Below are positions 14,800-28,451 of a stretch of 64,000 nucleotides of DNA, in pieces. A model generated the notes under the pieces. The model did no database searches and was not told the DNA's origin. It worked only from the letters and a program-made list of their open reading frames with translations. Position numbers and translations under genes: made by a program. Numbering within the stretch: position 1 is the first letter of the stretch; the number at the start of each line of letters is the position of its first letter. This DNA is from Clitopilus passeckerianus (lineage: Eukaryota; Basidiomycota; Agaricomycetes; Agaricales; Entolomataceae): assembly GCA_944990035.1 (NCBI GenBank), contig CALYLX010000127.1, positions 1,116,001 to 1,180,000 on the forward strand, in the 5' to 3' direction.

Positions 14800-17066
14800 A
14801 CGAGACGCCATAGATGGGTGAAAGGTTGTTGGGGGGAAGCTCGAGGAGATATATGAAGGTTAGTTCGAGCTCTATCACAAGGGGGAATATTCTGATTTTC
14901 AAGATATTTGCCCGTGATTAGCTTCCATGCGTAAAAGGCGCCGTGCACCACCAACCTTGCAGAACCCTCCTGTCATTGACCCCTTCTCTTATTCGTATCC
15001 TAATTTAATCACATTCCATTCTTTGAACATACTATCCAACTTATCTATTCATTCGTTTAATGCCACCATACTCGCAGTGATTCATTCAAGACATACATCC
15101 CCGGTTATCGCTCTCGTCGTCGCTTCCCATTGTGTTTTGCTACTAGGTCCTTCACTGTTTTGTCGTTAGTGCAATGTTCATTTTCTTCTTTTCGGCTCTC
15201 TCTGCACCCAGTGCAATTGCTCTTTTGCTCGCGGACGTTGCTCATTCGTATACCCCTGAACATTGCACGCATCACCATGCAGTTCCTCTTGTCCATGCAT
15301 AATCAAATATAGTTCATATGCGCAAAGACAGATCCATGTTGGTTTGTGAGTACAGTACATGTGAGTGCTGGTTAAGGGGGGTTTGTGCCTCTCGATATCA
15401 TCGTGCCTTTTCTGCTGTTTGGTCGGCCGATGAATATCTCAAGAGATTCCCCCTCATGCTACTCAATGATAGCGTAGAACTGGCTTTTGTTATCTGCGAT
15501 GTTCGCACCCATGCTTACACTTTCTCAGTCTTCCTTTCCTGGCCCGCGCCACGCCGCGCGCTTCGTCTGTCTTCCGAGATCACAGGTTTTTGTCGGCAGA
15601 AGGAAGGATCTCCTTCCGTCTTGTATGGCAGGCGAGGTTGTCGGAGGAAGGGTACGAGTGTCAGTATCTCTCCGTAACTCCTGTACAATAGTGATGGATA
15701 CTGACATGGATGCATGTGGGCGCATAGGTTAGGGTAGCAGGTTCGGGGTTATCCCAAGGTTATCCCCATCATTCGCTGAGGTACGCTGGGGACGCCCGAT
15801 ATAAACGATATCGATCCTCTTTGTTTATCTCGCTCACCCTAGCGAGGGTATCACCGATAAGGCCGAGTTGAGTGAAGCGCTTAGTATGCACAACCAGGTC
15901 GAGATTTTGATAATAACCCCCGAGACCCATCGTCTGCCTATGATAAAACCTCCTGATGAGTAGCTAGTGCCACTGAGGCCACATGCAGTTATTCATTGTA
16001 TATAAATCACAAGGAATACTATACATTTAGAATTCAAGTAGTGATGGTTGCCCTAGGTATAAGAAGTGCGGCTTCGAAGATACATTGATCACGAGTACAG
16101 GTCGACTCTTGCAATGATAAGCGGCAGCACGGTGAGGAACGCAAGGAGGAACGTCTACATTTTCAACTGAGATGCCGAAGGCTTCTTGGTGGCTCAACTA
16201 AGGAAGGCTCGCCAATATATTGAATAAAAGCTCCCTTTTCGTCCACGGGTCGTTGCCCTCTTGGCTTAGTTCAATTCTGGACTATCCAGATAACCACAGT
16301 GTGTATCATGCTCAGCTACAAGCCATAGGACATAGGGGCCGAAAGGCAGTATGGAATGTGGATGCTTTTGTCAAGCTCTCGTCGCCAAAGTCATCGGACC
16401 TTTGGGCAGCGAGGCCACGTGAGCATTCTACCTTGACTCTTTCCCAAACCTCGACGACCACTGTCTTGTTCCGCGTGTTCTGACAGCGACCATACTGTGA
16501 TCGCCGTTTTAGGCTTTGTATACACGCAATCGGATACAGAATGGGTTGAAGTCCCCCATGCGTTCTCCAGATCTTTTGATTTTTCGTCACATTGCCCAAC
16601 AATCTTTGCCTTTCGTGGCGGTCAGAACTTGCTCTGCTGATAATACAAATCGCCAGAACTCTTGAGAGTGCACTGTTTTGGCAACGACCTACTGGTAGTC
16701 CAAATATAGAGTTATGTGTTAACAAGGCTTCCGAGCTTGCAAGAAAGCGGCTTGCTTACGCTCTGACAAAAGGATCAGCTTCGGAGAATGCTCTCTTGTC
16801 GCCTTGCAAATTGATTGCACTGATAATACCTGCTCAATCATATCTTTTCTTTCTGTTTCACATGGCTACCTTGTCTTCTGATCGTTGACCTTACTGTCCT
16901 GCGATCAGCCCAGACGAAATGCCCAGCTACAACAGGCTCCCATGTGCTAACACGTCTTGAGTCTCCTTTCCGAAAGGATTGCTAACCGCGTGCAGCGCGT
17001 CATGAGAAGTCACTTCATCCAGTGCTCTCTATATGATCGCCCGCCTATGTGAAGCCGTTTTGCAGG
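14800..17066. other. Gene-poor stretch, no gene recognised
   Basis: About 2.3 kb. The first 150 bases or so are likely SPG1 3' UTR, and the last few hundred are the chitinase promoter. Short frames up to 137 codons occur on both strands, but none shows a recognisable motif or splices to a neighbour. No terminal repeats, transposase or tRNA signature seen. Confidence 0.5.
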
Positions 17067-17073
17067 TATAAAA
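17067..17073 (+). promoter_or_regulatory. TATA box of the chitinase gene
   Basis: TATAAAA lies 92 bases upstream of the chitinase ATG, followed by a short leader without ATG codons. This is a strong TATA match and suggests a regulated promoter. Confidence 0.65.
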
Positions 17074-17158
17074 GGTTGGAACTTGTGGAGGCCTTATCTC
17101 CCAACCAACCCAGCTCAAAGGGTGCCTCCTCCGGTCTTCTCTTCCTTTCTTCGCGGAT

Positions 17159-19231
<2,073 letters not shown>

Positions 19232-19488
19232 ACGAATGCTTGCATATTTATCTGCTAAATATTTGTTATCTTTATGGTGAGTCCTCAAGTCTGCCCTTTC
19301 ACGGTCGATCGCTGAACAATAATATAGCTAAGTGGGCTGGAACTCAATGAAGATTTGTAAGGATTTTTGGCTTCCAATGAGAAGATACCGCCACTGGATG
19401 GTTCCGAATTAACATGACAATTGGAATAAATCGGATGTATTCTACAAAGATGTTGTGACGTTGAATGCAAAAAACAACTGTACACCGA

Positions 19489-22400
19489 TTACAGATACAG
19501 TGATGAGCAGAAGATAACCGAGTTGGGCCTTTCCAGCATCTCCGAAGACTTCTCAAACTTCTTCATCAACTCCTCATTCCCAATGACCTTAGCAGCTTGG
19601 GCCATTTGGCGCAAAAGCTCCCCAAGCCGGCGGAATACACGAATGACGCTGCCTTCAAACTGATCCGTGAGCTGCAGAGACGAGAAGGTCAGCCTTTGGT
19701 CGAGATAGCGAGCAAACGGCACCGACCTTGCAAATATCCGAAAATGAGGCACCGCGACACCATTGGATTACGGCGTCCATTAACTCCACTTTGAACGAGG
19801 AGACATAGTCATCTTCACTGATGGTCATCTTAGACTCCTTGGAAACTTTGGCTATTCGCCTGGCAATTTCTTGCATGATCCTCAGAGGGCCGGCGAGCTC
19901 CTCCTTCAATTTAGTCGTTTGCTCACTCTATACCAGACAATATCAAGGCCCTGATCGGTTCTAGCAAAGGACCAACACACCTTTTCAGTAAACACGAAGC
20001 AACTGAGTAGAGCTGCGCATTGCTCTGGCGATAGAGAATTGAAGACACCGTTGAATACGAGCTCGGTCAAGAGTAGCTCGTCACCAGTGCTGATCTCGCA
20101 CGCAACCCTTCCTTTCATGTCCACGATGTCAGCGGAGGTGGTGAAGCCTAACCGGCGGAGTACACGTTTCCTGCATTTAAGCTCTTCTAATTGGAGAACG
20201 TCGTGCGTGGCTTGAATTCGCTTCTTAAGATCTCGTATGCGCTCGTTTTGTTCTCGCTTCTGACTGTATGCTGCATACAGTTCTGGCAATCGTGGGTCTT
20301 TGTGCATTGAGCTCGAGAACATCCTCTTCTCCATTGAATCGATTTTCTGAGCAAGCGGATCAGTCAGTGCCTCGCACATCAAAGGGGTCACAAACCTTGA
20401 CGAGCTCCTTGAACTTATCGTCTTTGATGCCCATGTTCTGGATGGGGTCTAGAAGCGCGATACCATCTGGAAAGCGTTTGTGAACCTCCAAGACACTCTT
20501 CCAGGTGGTCTCTCTGGCTTGTTCAGACCGGAGATCCTTTGGTAGATAGATCCTGAGATGGCTAATACCCTCGATTGTCGACAGAAGAACCGGTATTACA
20601 AGAGGCGATCCCTTCTGGCCAGTAGGGCATGGTTCTACGCCGCCTGGGGTTGCGGTGACGTTATCGCGGCTCTTGCTCACGGTGCCACCTGGTGCGCAAT
20701 TAAGCAGAACGTCGATGATGTACTGTTCGTGAGGCGGCAATTCCTCGGTCTTGGGTACTGGTGAGTTCTAAAAATCAATATCAGGCTCTGCAATGCAAGA
20801 AGAAAAGAGACGTCATACTTTAGCAGGAAGCCGCTTCTGGTAATTGATGATTACACCCCAGCCAAAATCAAGCTTCTTGTACTTGACCTTCACGAGTCGT
20901 CCTGGTTGCAAGAAAGGTAAGGAGTATGTTGGATGCGTGACGACCTCGCGGAAATCTGCTGCCATCTGGTCAAGCTGCTGCTTCAGTTCGTAGTATTCGG
21001 CAACTTTAGTCTCGTCTGGTATGACGACTGCACTCTTGGCTTCTTCCTCTTTCTTGAGTTCTATTCCTAGGATCAGATACATATCCACAAGAGTTTATTG
21101 ATAAGACGATTTACCGTTTTCCAATGCAGGGATGCCAGTAATGCTCTGGAATTGATGGAAGCATCTCTCCAGCATAAACTCTGGACTTATGCCTTCCACC
21201 TTCATCAGGTTGAGGACCATGTTGTAGCCCAAGTGGAACGCCGAATCGAGTCTATCCGCCTCTCCCTTCACCATGGCCTTCGCAGCAGCAGGTTCAAGCT
21301 TCTCGTCGCACATCATGATGACGACACCACGGTCATCCAACCCACGACGACCTGCACGTCCTGACATTTGGATGTACTCTCCGGAGGAAAGATCTCGGAA
21401 GTCACGGCCGTCGAATTTGCGGGTGGACGTGAAGACGACGGTTCTTGCAGGCATGTTCAATCCAATGGAGAAGGTTTCGGTGGCAAAAAGCACTTTGATG
21501 TAACCATCTTGGAACAGCAGTTCGATGACTTCTTTTAGGATAGGCAGTAGGCCGCCGTGATGGATTCCTATGCCTCGACGAAGTAGGGGTAGTATGTTTG
21601 ATATTTGCGGTAGTTGCCTGTCATCCGGCGAGAGGGTATCCATGGCGTTGTTGAAAATGAGGGAAACTTGGTCTTGTTCGTCTGATGAATTGAATTCGAA
21701 TTTGGTCAATGTGAGCGCCAGCCCTTCGCATTCTCGCTTGCTGAAGGCGAACACAATAACGGGATTGAGGTGCTTCTTGTGGATTGCTTGAATTATCTTT
21801 GAGATATCAGAGGGGCCTGAGGTAGGATTGAAATGAATCGCCACATTTTCGTAGAGGAAAAATCGAGGTACCTTTCTTGTCCGCACCTTTCCTGCTCTTG
21901 CCCTTGCGACCTTTTCCGCTCTTAGGGTCTGCTGGGTCCTCCCCCATCCGGTCCTGAAGCTGGCCCATGGCTCGGCTGAAGTTATCTTCCTTGAACTCCC
22001 CTTTCTCGTTCACGACCAGATGAAGGCCATCGCCACCAGCAGGGAACATGTAATGTTGGAGAGGTGTAGGTCGGAAGTCCGTATAGACGACGTGACATGG
22101 CTGTTCGTGTGACTTGCATATCCACTCTGCAAATTGCATGGCATTCGGGATGGTGGCCGAGAGGAAGACGTATCGGACGGTGTGTGGAAGCAGGATAATA
22201 GTTTCTTCCCAAACGACACCTCTTTCCTTGTCACGCATGTAGTGGATCTCGTCGAATATGACCCATGCAACTTCACGCATGATTTCAGACCCACGGTAAA
22301 GCATCGAACGCAAAATCTGCAATGTTTTGTAAGAACCGTTTATAGCGATGCATCGAAAGAACTCACCTCGGTGGTCATGACCAAACAAGTTGCAGACGGG

Positions 22401-23174
22401 TTGATAGTAACGTCTCCGGTCATCAGCCCAACGTCGCCAAATTCCGCTTGCATTTCTCGATACTTCTGGTTACTCAATGCCTAACGATGGAAAGAGGTTT
22501 GGTTAACAAAATTTGTATTTTCGGAATTTTATGGACATGGTTAAGGACCTTGATTGGACTGGTGTAAATTACACGCTGGTTACGATTTAGACATTGGGCA
22601 ATGGCATATTCTGCAACCACAGTTTTTCCAGCACTAGTATGTGCAGAGACCAGCACACTCTCGTTCCTTTGAATAGCGTAGACGGAGACTTTTTGGAAAG
22701 GGTCCAGTTCAAACTTGTACTCTCGATCTGGTTTTGCAGGAGGAACGTGTTTTGATATCGGTAGGTAGTTATACCCTGGAGGCACAGCAACTTGGTGACG
22801 AACCTAATCCGTCGTTATTAAGAAACTCCTACCAGGTATTGAATAACACTTACCTGATGCCTAAGTTCTAAACGGGCTCCTGGAGCAACCTGACTTTCGT
22901 CTTGCAATCCTGCCTTCGCCTCGACTTCTCGTTTAGCTTCGGTCTCAAAATCGTCGAGAACGATAGGTCGAGGAGATGATATTCTTGTCCTCTTTGGCGA
23001 TGAGGGGCCAGCCTCTGCAGTATTTAGATCTTCCGGTTCTGGAAGTTCGGCTTTTCGTTTGGCATGGGTAACAGGTTGCACCTCGGCATCTGTTTGCATA
23101 GACTCTTCGTTCAGCTGTTCGTCATCATCTTGAGGTGCTTCATCCAGAAAAGAGAAAAGGTCGTTTGAATTCAT
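19489..23174 (-). CDS. MTR4: Exosome-associated RNA helicase Mtr4 (Dob1), Ski2-like
   Basis: The acidic N-terminus [20 protein letters not shown] is followed by [20 protein letters not shown] and the helicase core: [15 protein letters not shown] (Walker A), [10 protein letters not shown] (DExH), [23 protein letters not shown] and [15 protein letters not shown] (motif VI). An arch region with a KOW-like stretch ([18 protein letters not shown]) follows, and the protein ends in the DSHCT domain with VIFCSSLYL, nearly identical to the yeast Mtr4 terminus. Known role: nuclear 3'-5' helicase of the TRAMP complex that feeds rRNA precursors and aberrant RNAs to the exosome. A longer upstream ATG (23279) is open but lacks family similarity, so 23174 is preferred. 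The gene converges with the chitinase; about 257 bases separate their stops. Confidence 0.95.
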
Positions 23175-23631
23175 GGCCGAGAACCAGAAACCGAACGAAG
23201 TTTTCCTAACAGCGAGGAGGAGCAAGCGTGACGCAAAGTCTGCTGTCACATACTCGTCACACCCGCTTATGTCAGCCAAAGCTGGTCGAAGCCACGCGTT
23301 GTGTACGCGATGTTTGGTGCCTTCAGGATTTATCTGTTTTCACCAAGCTTTGTTATGAGTACGACCTTCAACTAGGCCGCCCAAGTGGTTGGTCACTGAA
23401 ATATCCAGTAATTTTATACTGACCCTATCTGACCTTATTTCTGGAAACAAGGCCGAAAATATAGAGATTTCCCACATAGGCGTGAAGATGATTCATTCAA
23501 GTTTCCTAATATACATACATGCAAAAACGTTCAAGTACAAGACATAGATCCACAAAGCATAATGACCAGCAGTTCTACATGCGCCTTCAAAATCGGTTGA
23601 ATTAATTACAAGTAATTCCATTAGACATTCC
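23175..23631. other. Intergenic between MTR4 start and catalase stop
   Basis: About 460 bases holding the likely MTR4 promoter and the catalase 3' UTR. No gene or repeat seen. Confidence 0.5.
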
Positions 23632-25378
23632 TTACTGCTTAGCAGCGAAGCCGACATAGGTCCTGAACTTCACGGCCTCACTGGCGGCCTTGACCTTGAG
23701 AGGCTGAACGGGTGGGTGACCGATAGCATTGGCAATGCGGTTGGAGAGGTCCTGGTCTACAGCAGCCCAAACGGACAACTGCCTGGCCTTGACCTCAGCG
23801 CTCTTCACGCCACCGAAGTGACCCGAAACGTTCTGGACGTATGCCTCGCGCTGTTGGTCATTCCACACCTTCTGGTAGAGAGCACGAGGTTGCTCGAAGT
23901 CGAGCTCGGTAACCTCGCTGAGGTCGCGGTAGGCACCTCCGATGAAGTTCTCGTGCCTGACGGCCCTTTCCCAGTCCCTAGCAGTGGCCTCAGCAGCTCC
24001 CTTGGGTGCACTGTAGGTGAGGCGAGAAATGGTGCTTGCGTAGTTGGGGCGAGCGCCTTGGTTTGTGAACGCCATAGCGCCGTCTCGCTGGAAGTTGGCA
24101 ACGGGGACAATGGGTGCGTTGACGGGGAGCTGCTGGTAGTTGGTGCCGAGGCGGTGGCGGTGGGTATCGGGATAGGAGAAGAGGCGAGATTGAAGGACAG
24201 GGTCGGCGGAGGGCTCGATGTAGGGGACGAGGTGGGAGGGAGAGAATGCGGATTGCTCGATCTCAGCGAAGTAGTTCTGAGGGTTCTCGTTGAGGACGAG
24301 CTTTCCGATGGGGCGGAGAGGGAAGTCCTTGTGAGGCCAGATCTTGGTGAGATCTAGGACATTGTAGCGGAGCTGTTCGGCTTGCTCAGGAGTCATGGTC
24401 TGGATGTAGACAGTCCAGGAAGGGAAGTTGCCGGACTCAATAGCCTCAAAGAGAGTTTGGGTAGCGTAGTCGGGGTTTTCACCAGCGAGCTTGGTGGCAG
24501 TGGCGTTGTCGAGGGTCTTGAATCCGTTATCAGCACGGACGTGCACCTGAGTGTAAACAAAAGTGCCGTCATCCTTGAGCCACTTGAAGGTGTGACCAGA
24601 GTAGGCGTGCTCCTGGTGGTAGCCATCGGGGGTTCCACGGTCAGAGAAGAGAATCATGATCTGATGGATGGACTCCGGATTTTGGGAGAGGTAATCCTGT
24701 TTTCAAAATCAGCTATATCGAACTCGTAGATTGAAGGTGGAAACGAACCCAGAACATATCAGGATCCTTGAGATGGGTCTGAGGATCCCTCTTTTGTGTG
24801 TGAATGAAGTGGGGGAACTTGGCAGGGTCACGGATGAAGAAGACAGGCGTGTTGTTGAACACCCAGTCCCAGTTACCCTCATCGGTCCTCAGCTTGATAG
24901 CGAAGCCGCGAGGGTCACGGGCGGTATCGGCTGAGCCAGATTCACCACCGACGGTGGAGAAACGGACTGTAGCGCGAACCTTCTTCCCGACTTGTTTGAA
25001 GAGAGACTGTGAGGTGATATCACTGAGATCGTGGGTGACCTCAAAGTAGCCATGGGCACCAGCTCCCTTAGCGTGGACCTAGATAGCAGCGATAAGATTA
25101 TCGGAACTCTGATCGGTTAGATCAAATGAAGGACTTACGACACGCTCAGGAATGCGTTCACGATCAAAGTGTGCAAGGAGATCGATGTGGTGGAAGTCTA
25201 TTCGACAGTAATGTAAGCAATCTCATTGGTCGACAAGAGGTAATTACCACGAACCCTGGAGCAGGAGCGGTCCTAGGAGACCAGCACGTTGAGCAGCGTA
25301 AGGCTCATTAGCAGGTGCACCATTGGAGGTGGTATAGACAGCCTCGTCCTTAGTGTTGAAGACTTGTTGAGAAGGCAT
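23632..25378 (-). CDS. Small-subunit (clade 3-type) haem catalase
   Basis: Four or so exons encode about 510 residues. The start [20 protein letters not shown] fits the family. Active-site His is in [17 protein letters not shown], catalytic Asn in [20 protein letters not shown], and the haem-ligand Tyr in [17 protein letters not shown]. Known reaction: 2 H2O2 to water and O2. It is a short form without the flavodoxin-like C-terminal domain of large fungal catalases. The last residues are FAAKQ, which is not a classical peroxisomal SKL signal, and there is no N-terminal signal peptide, so a cytosolic place is inferred. A TATATAAA element lies about 55 bases upstream. It may detoxify peroxide made in oxidative metabolism, but no link to the cellobiose dehydrogenases is shown. 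Confidence 0.95.
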
Positions 25379-25432
25379 GATAAAATAAAGTCAAGAGAGA
25401 GACTCTGAACGAGTAGAATGGAGGATCAGGGG

Positions 25433-25440
25433 TTTATATA
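25433..25440 (-). promoter_or_regulatory. TATA box of the catalase gene
   Basis: TATATAAA on the minus strand, about 55 bases before the catalase start codon. Confidence 0.6.
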
Positions 25441-26231
25441 CCTGGCATGGCGCGAAGTTAACCATTATAGAGCGAACAATCGCACGTGAGCGATATTTCT
25501 CAAATCATGTTACTGCGATTGGTCAGATGGTTCGACAAAGAAGATGGTCCGTTGCTGATTAGAATCCGGCTTGGAGAAAGATCTGCATGCACCACTGACG
25601 TTGGACAAGCCGAGAACGGCTGAAATATCAACCAGAATCGTGAATGGGTCGCCCAAGAACGGTCGAAAGTTTCTCAGATTAAATGGGATTGTTCGGGGAC
25701 TGCATCTGTTCTGGACTCTGGACGGCGGCAGTCGCCATTCCAAGATCGCGTCTTGAGTCAGATGAATGATGTTTTCTCCATCCACAAGGCGCATGACCGA
25801 CCTATATCAGCTTCCATCGATCCATCACTTGCTCCGCCCGACCGTGTCCAATTCATCCCACCCAACCAAGTTCTCAACATTCGGTTTCTCGGCCCCTGTC
25901 CGCATAAAGAAGCTCCAGAAGTACACGTTCGGTTGTGGGGTCATCTTCGCTAGCCAGGGTGTTTACATGACATGTCAGTTTCTCGAAAACTCGGTTCCTT
26001 CACCTTCGAAAGGTAGACTGTCGAGGTGCTGGTCCAGGCGTTTGCCACGCTCCAAATACCCGGCTCAAAGTACAAATAATGGCGTGGTAAATTTTTGCCG
26101 TGGTTCTAAGAATGTATACATGGACATCCTGAGTATGTGAAAATCGTAGAACTCGTAATCTAGAAGCAACTCCTCCAGAAAGGTGGCGACAATCAAGGTG
26201 CTTCCGACGCGATATGGCGAGAGCTACACAC
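25441..26231. other. Intergenic, no gene recognised
   Basis: About 790 bases upstream of the catalase promoter and downstream of the eIF2 gamma stop. Only short frames without recognisable content. Confidence 0.5.
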
Positions 26232-27989
26232 TCAGTCGACCTCGAGCACTGTACCTCGCTGGACGCTTCCCCATCCTATAAGGATGCATTAATATTGGCC
26301 AACAAAATATTTGCGAAGCTAGGCTTACCGACAAGTCGCCAATGCTTCTCGATACGACGTGATAGAGCGACCTTTTCGTCAACTTCTGTACAAGCAGGCG
26401 ATGTCAACTGGATCTTCGCCAAGTCGGCTTTGACGCTCAGGACACGTCCACCGGTGGACGTCGATCCGATATTGATCAGTAAAAGTTCGTTCTTCACCAG
26501 TTTAGAGACCTTCGTCTGCTTCTTGTCCTCAGTCTTCACACCGAGAAGACGACGGAGAAGGAATAAGCTAATTTCGAGTTCTATTGATCGGGTTAATTAA
26601 ATCCAATATTCATTGGACAGAAACTAGTGACTTACCTGTGTAGATCTTCGGCAGCTTTCCAACGGCTCCCAGCACCTGACCGACTAGTCGATCAGCTCTG
26701 CAGAGTGTAGGATCTATCCTCGTTCCCACACCAATCAATCCACCAGGAACGGCAAATTGTAGTTGATTGTTCTCTGCGAGGAGAGTCTGAATCCGACTGA
26801 AGATCGGCTGGCACTTGGTCTTGCCCGTGCTATCCTTTGTCACGATTCCAGGTCGGATCTCGACTTCCTGACCTAGCCGTAAGACACCCTTCAAGATAGA
26901 TCCACCAGCAACACCACCCTTGAGATCGTCAACTTCAGCACCAGGCTTATTGACGTCGAAGGAACGGATGACAATGAGGCGAGGGTCGGAAGTGAAGTCA
27001 CGGACGGGAATAGGAATCCGCTTCACAATGTACTCGTTTACAGCGTCAATGTTGTATTTCAACTGTGCAGATATAGGGACGATAGGTGATGATTCGGCAA
27101 CGGTACCTGCAAACATCATCAGAACAGACTCCTCGGAAGGGGAAGATCAGACAGACCCTTGACGAAGGCACTAATGCTTTTTGGTGCTCCAATGCCTGGG
27201 CCTCCTTGATCAAATCCACCTTATTTTGAAGGATAATGATGTTCTCCAACTTCATGATTTCAACTGCTGCCAAATGCTCAGAAGTTTGCGGTTGGGGACA
27301 GGTTTCGTTTGCTGCCACGAGAAGCAGTGCAGCGTCCATGACGGCAGCACCGTTCAACATCGTAGCCATCAGAATGTCGTGTCCGGGACAGTCGACAAAA
27401 GAAACGTGTCGGATGAGCTTCATACGGTGACCACATCCTGGACGTTCGCATGGTGGGTGTTCCTCCTTGTCAGAACGGTACGATCTATAGCAGCCTGGTC
27501 GAGGACATGCTTCGTTTTCACATTTATAGATCTGAAGAAGATAGAGATTAGATGATCGACTCGTGTCAGAAACGAGCTAGGGGACTAGTTTTCGGCGTAC
27601 CTTGGCATTGGCATAACCTAGCTTAATGGTAATGTTCCGCACTAGTTCGTTCTTGAAACGAACAGTCATGACTCCTGATATCGCCTTCACCACTGTAGAC
27701 TTTCCGTGCGCGACATGTCCGATTGTGCCTATACGACAACTATCGTATCAGATCTTCTGGTTTCTTGAAAGTAACATACCCAAATTGATTGTAGCCTTCG
27801 AGAACGATTAGAATTGGTAAAATCTCAAAGGCTGATCTTACACACCTGTTTTGAGATAACTTCGGGGGAAAGAGGTGTCAATTTTGTGACATCGATGTCG
27901 ATTTGGGGGAGCTTGAGGTCTTCTTCCTCTTCTTCCTCTTCAGATTCAGAGTCCTCCTCGCGTTTCTGGAGTGTTTCGTCGCCAGGCAT
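26232..27989 (-). CDS. Translation initiation factor eIF2 subunit gamma
   Basis: The acidic start [20 protein letters not shown] leads into the G domain: [16 protein letters not shown] (G1), FVDCPGHD (G3) and LQNKVDL (G4). A Cys cluster ([13 protein letters not shown], then CERPGCGH) fits the zinc-binding loop of the family. It continues [15 protein letters not shown] and [20 protein letters not shown]. The last two exons join [11 protein letters not shown] to [13 protein letters not shown] and stop at 26232. Known role: the GTP- and Met-tRNAi-binding core of eIF2. Odd point: near 27178-27182 the frame breaks. CACCAAAAAGC has five A where the conserved [12 protein letters not shown] needs six, so a one-base deletion lies in an essential gene. 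The small exon with the G1 region and those around 27470-27800 were read by homology. Confidence 0.92.
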
Positions 27990-28451
27990 GTTGTGAACTC
28001 TGGATGTTTTTTTGGACAGGAGATGAGTCTGCTTGCTTATGTAACAGGGCTCTTGCCAAAAGATCAGTTGGTGCGTCACTCCCAGTCCTTTTGACTCGGA
28101 CCAGACAGCAATCATAAATATTGCGCTTAGTTTGGTTGTGAAAAGATTTGGACGAGTTGTTTTGGTCACTCATATGAAGCAAGCATAGGGACTCTGTATT
28201 GACCGGTTTCCCCAAGGTCCCGATCACCCATAAGGTCTGCACTGGACCGAAGATTCAATTCGAAAGCCGGAAAACACTGATAACTTATAGATGACACAGG
28301 GCATTACAATACATGATATACGCTTTCATAAAAACAGGAAAGAGAAAACCTACGAAATTCTGAAATGTCAACAGAGTGCCATGTGTAAACCAACATGATC
28401 CATGTCCATAAACACGAATGAAGTGTGCTTGGGCAATACCCGCTTTTATCT
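27990..28451. other. Intergenic upstream of eIF2 gamma
   Basis: About 460 bases with the eIF2 gamma promoter and the 3' end of the next gene. No separate gene seen. Confidence 0.45.

Noticed and set aside
22818..23279. Upstream start (23279) for MTR4
   Set aside because: The added 35 residues lack family likeness; [12 protein letters not shown] at 23174 fits related proteins.
23716..24357. 213-codon plus-strand frame opposite the catalase
   Set aside because: Antisense shadow; the minus strand encodes an unbroken catalase with all active-site residues.
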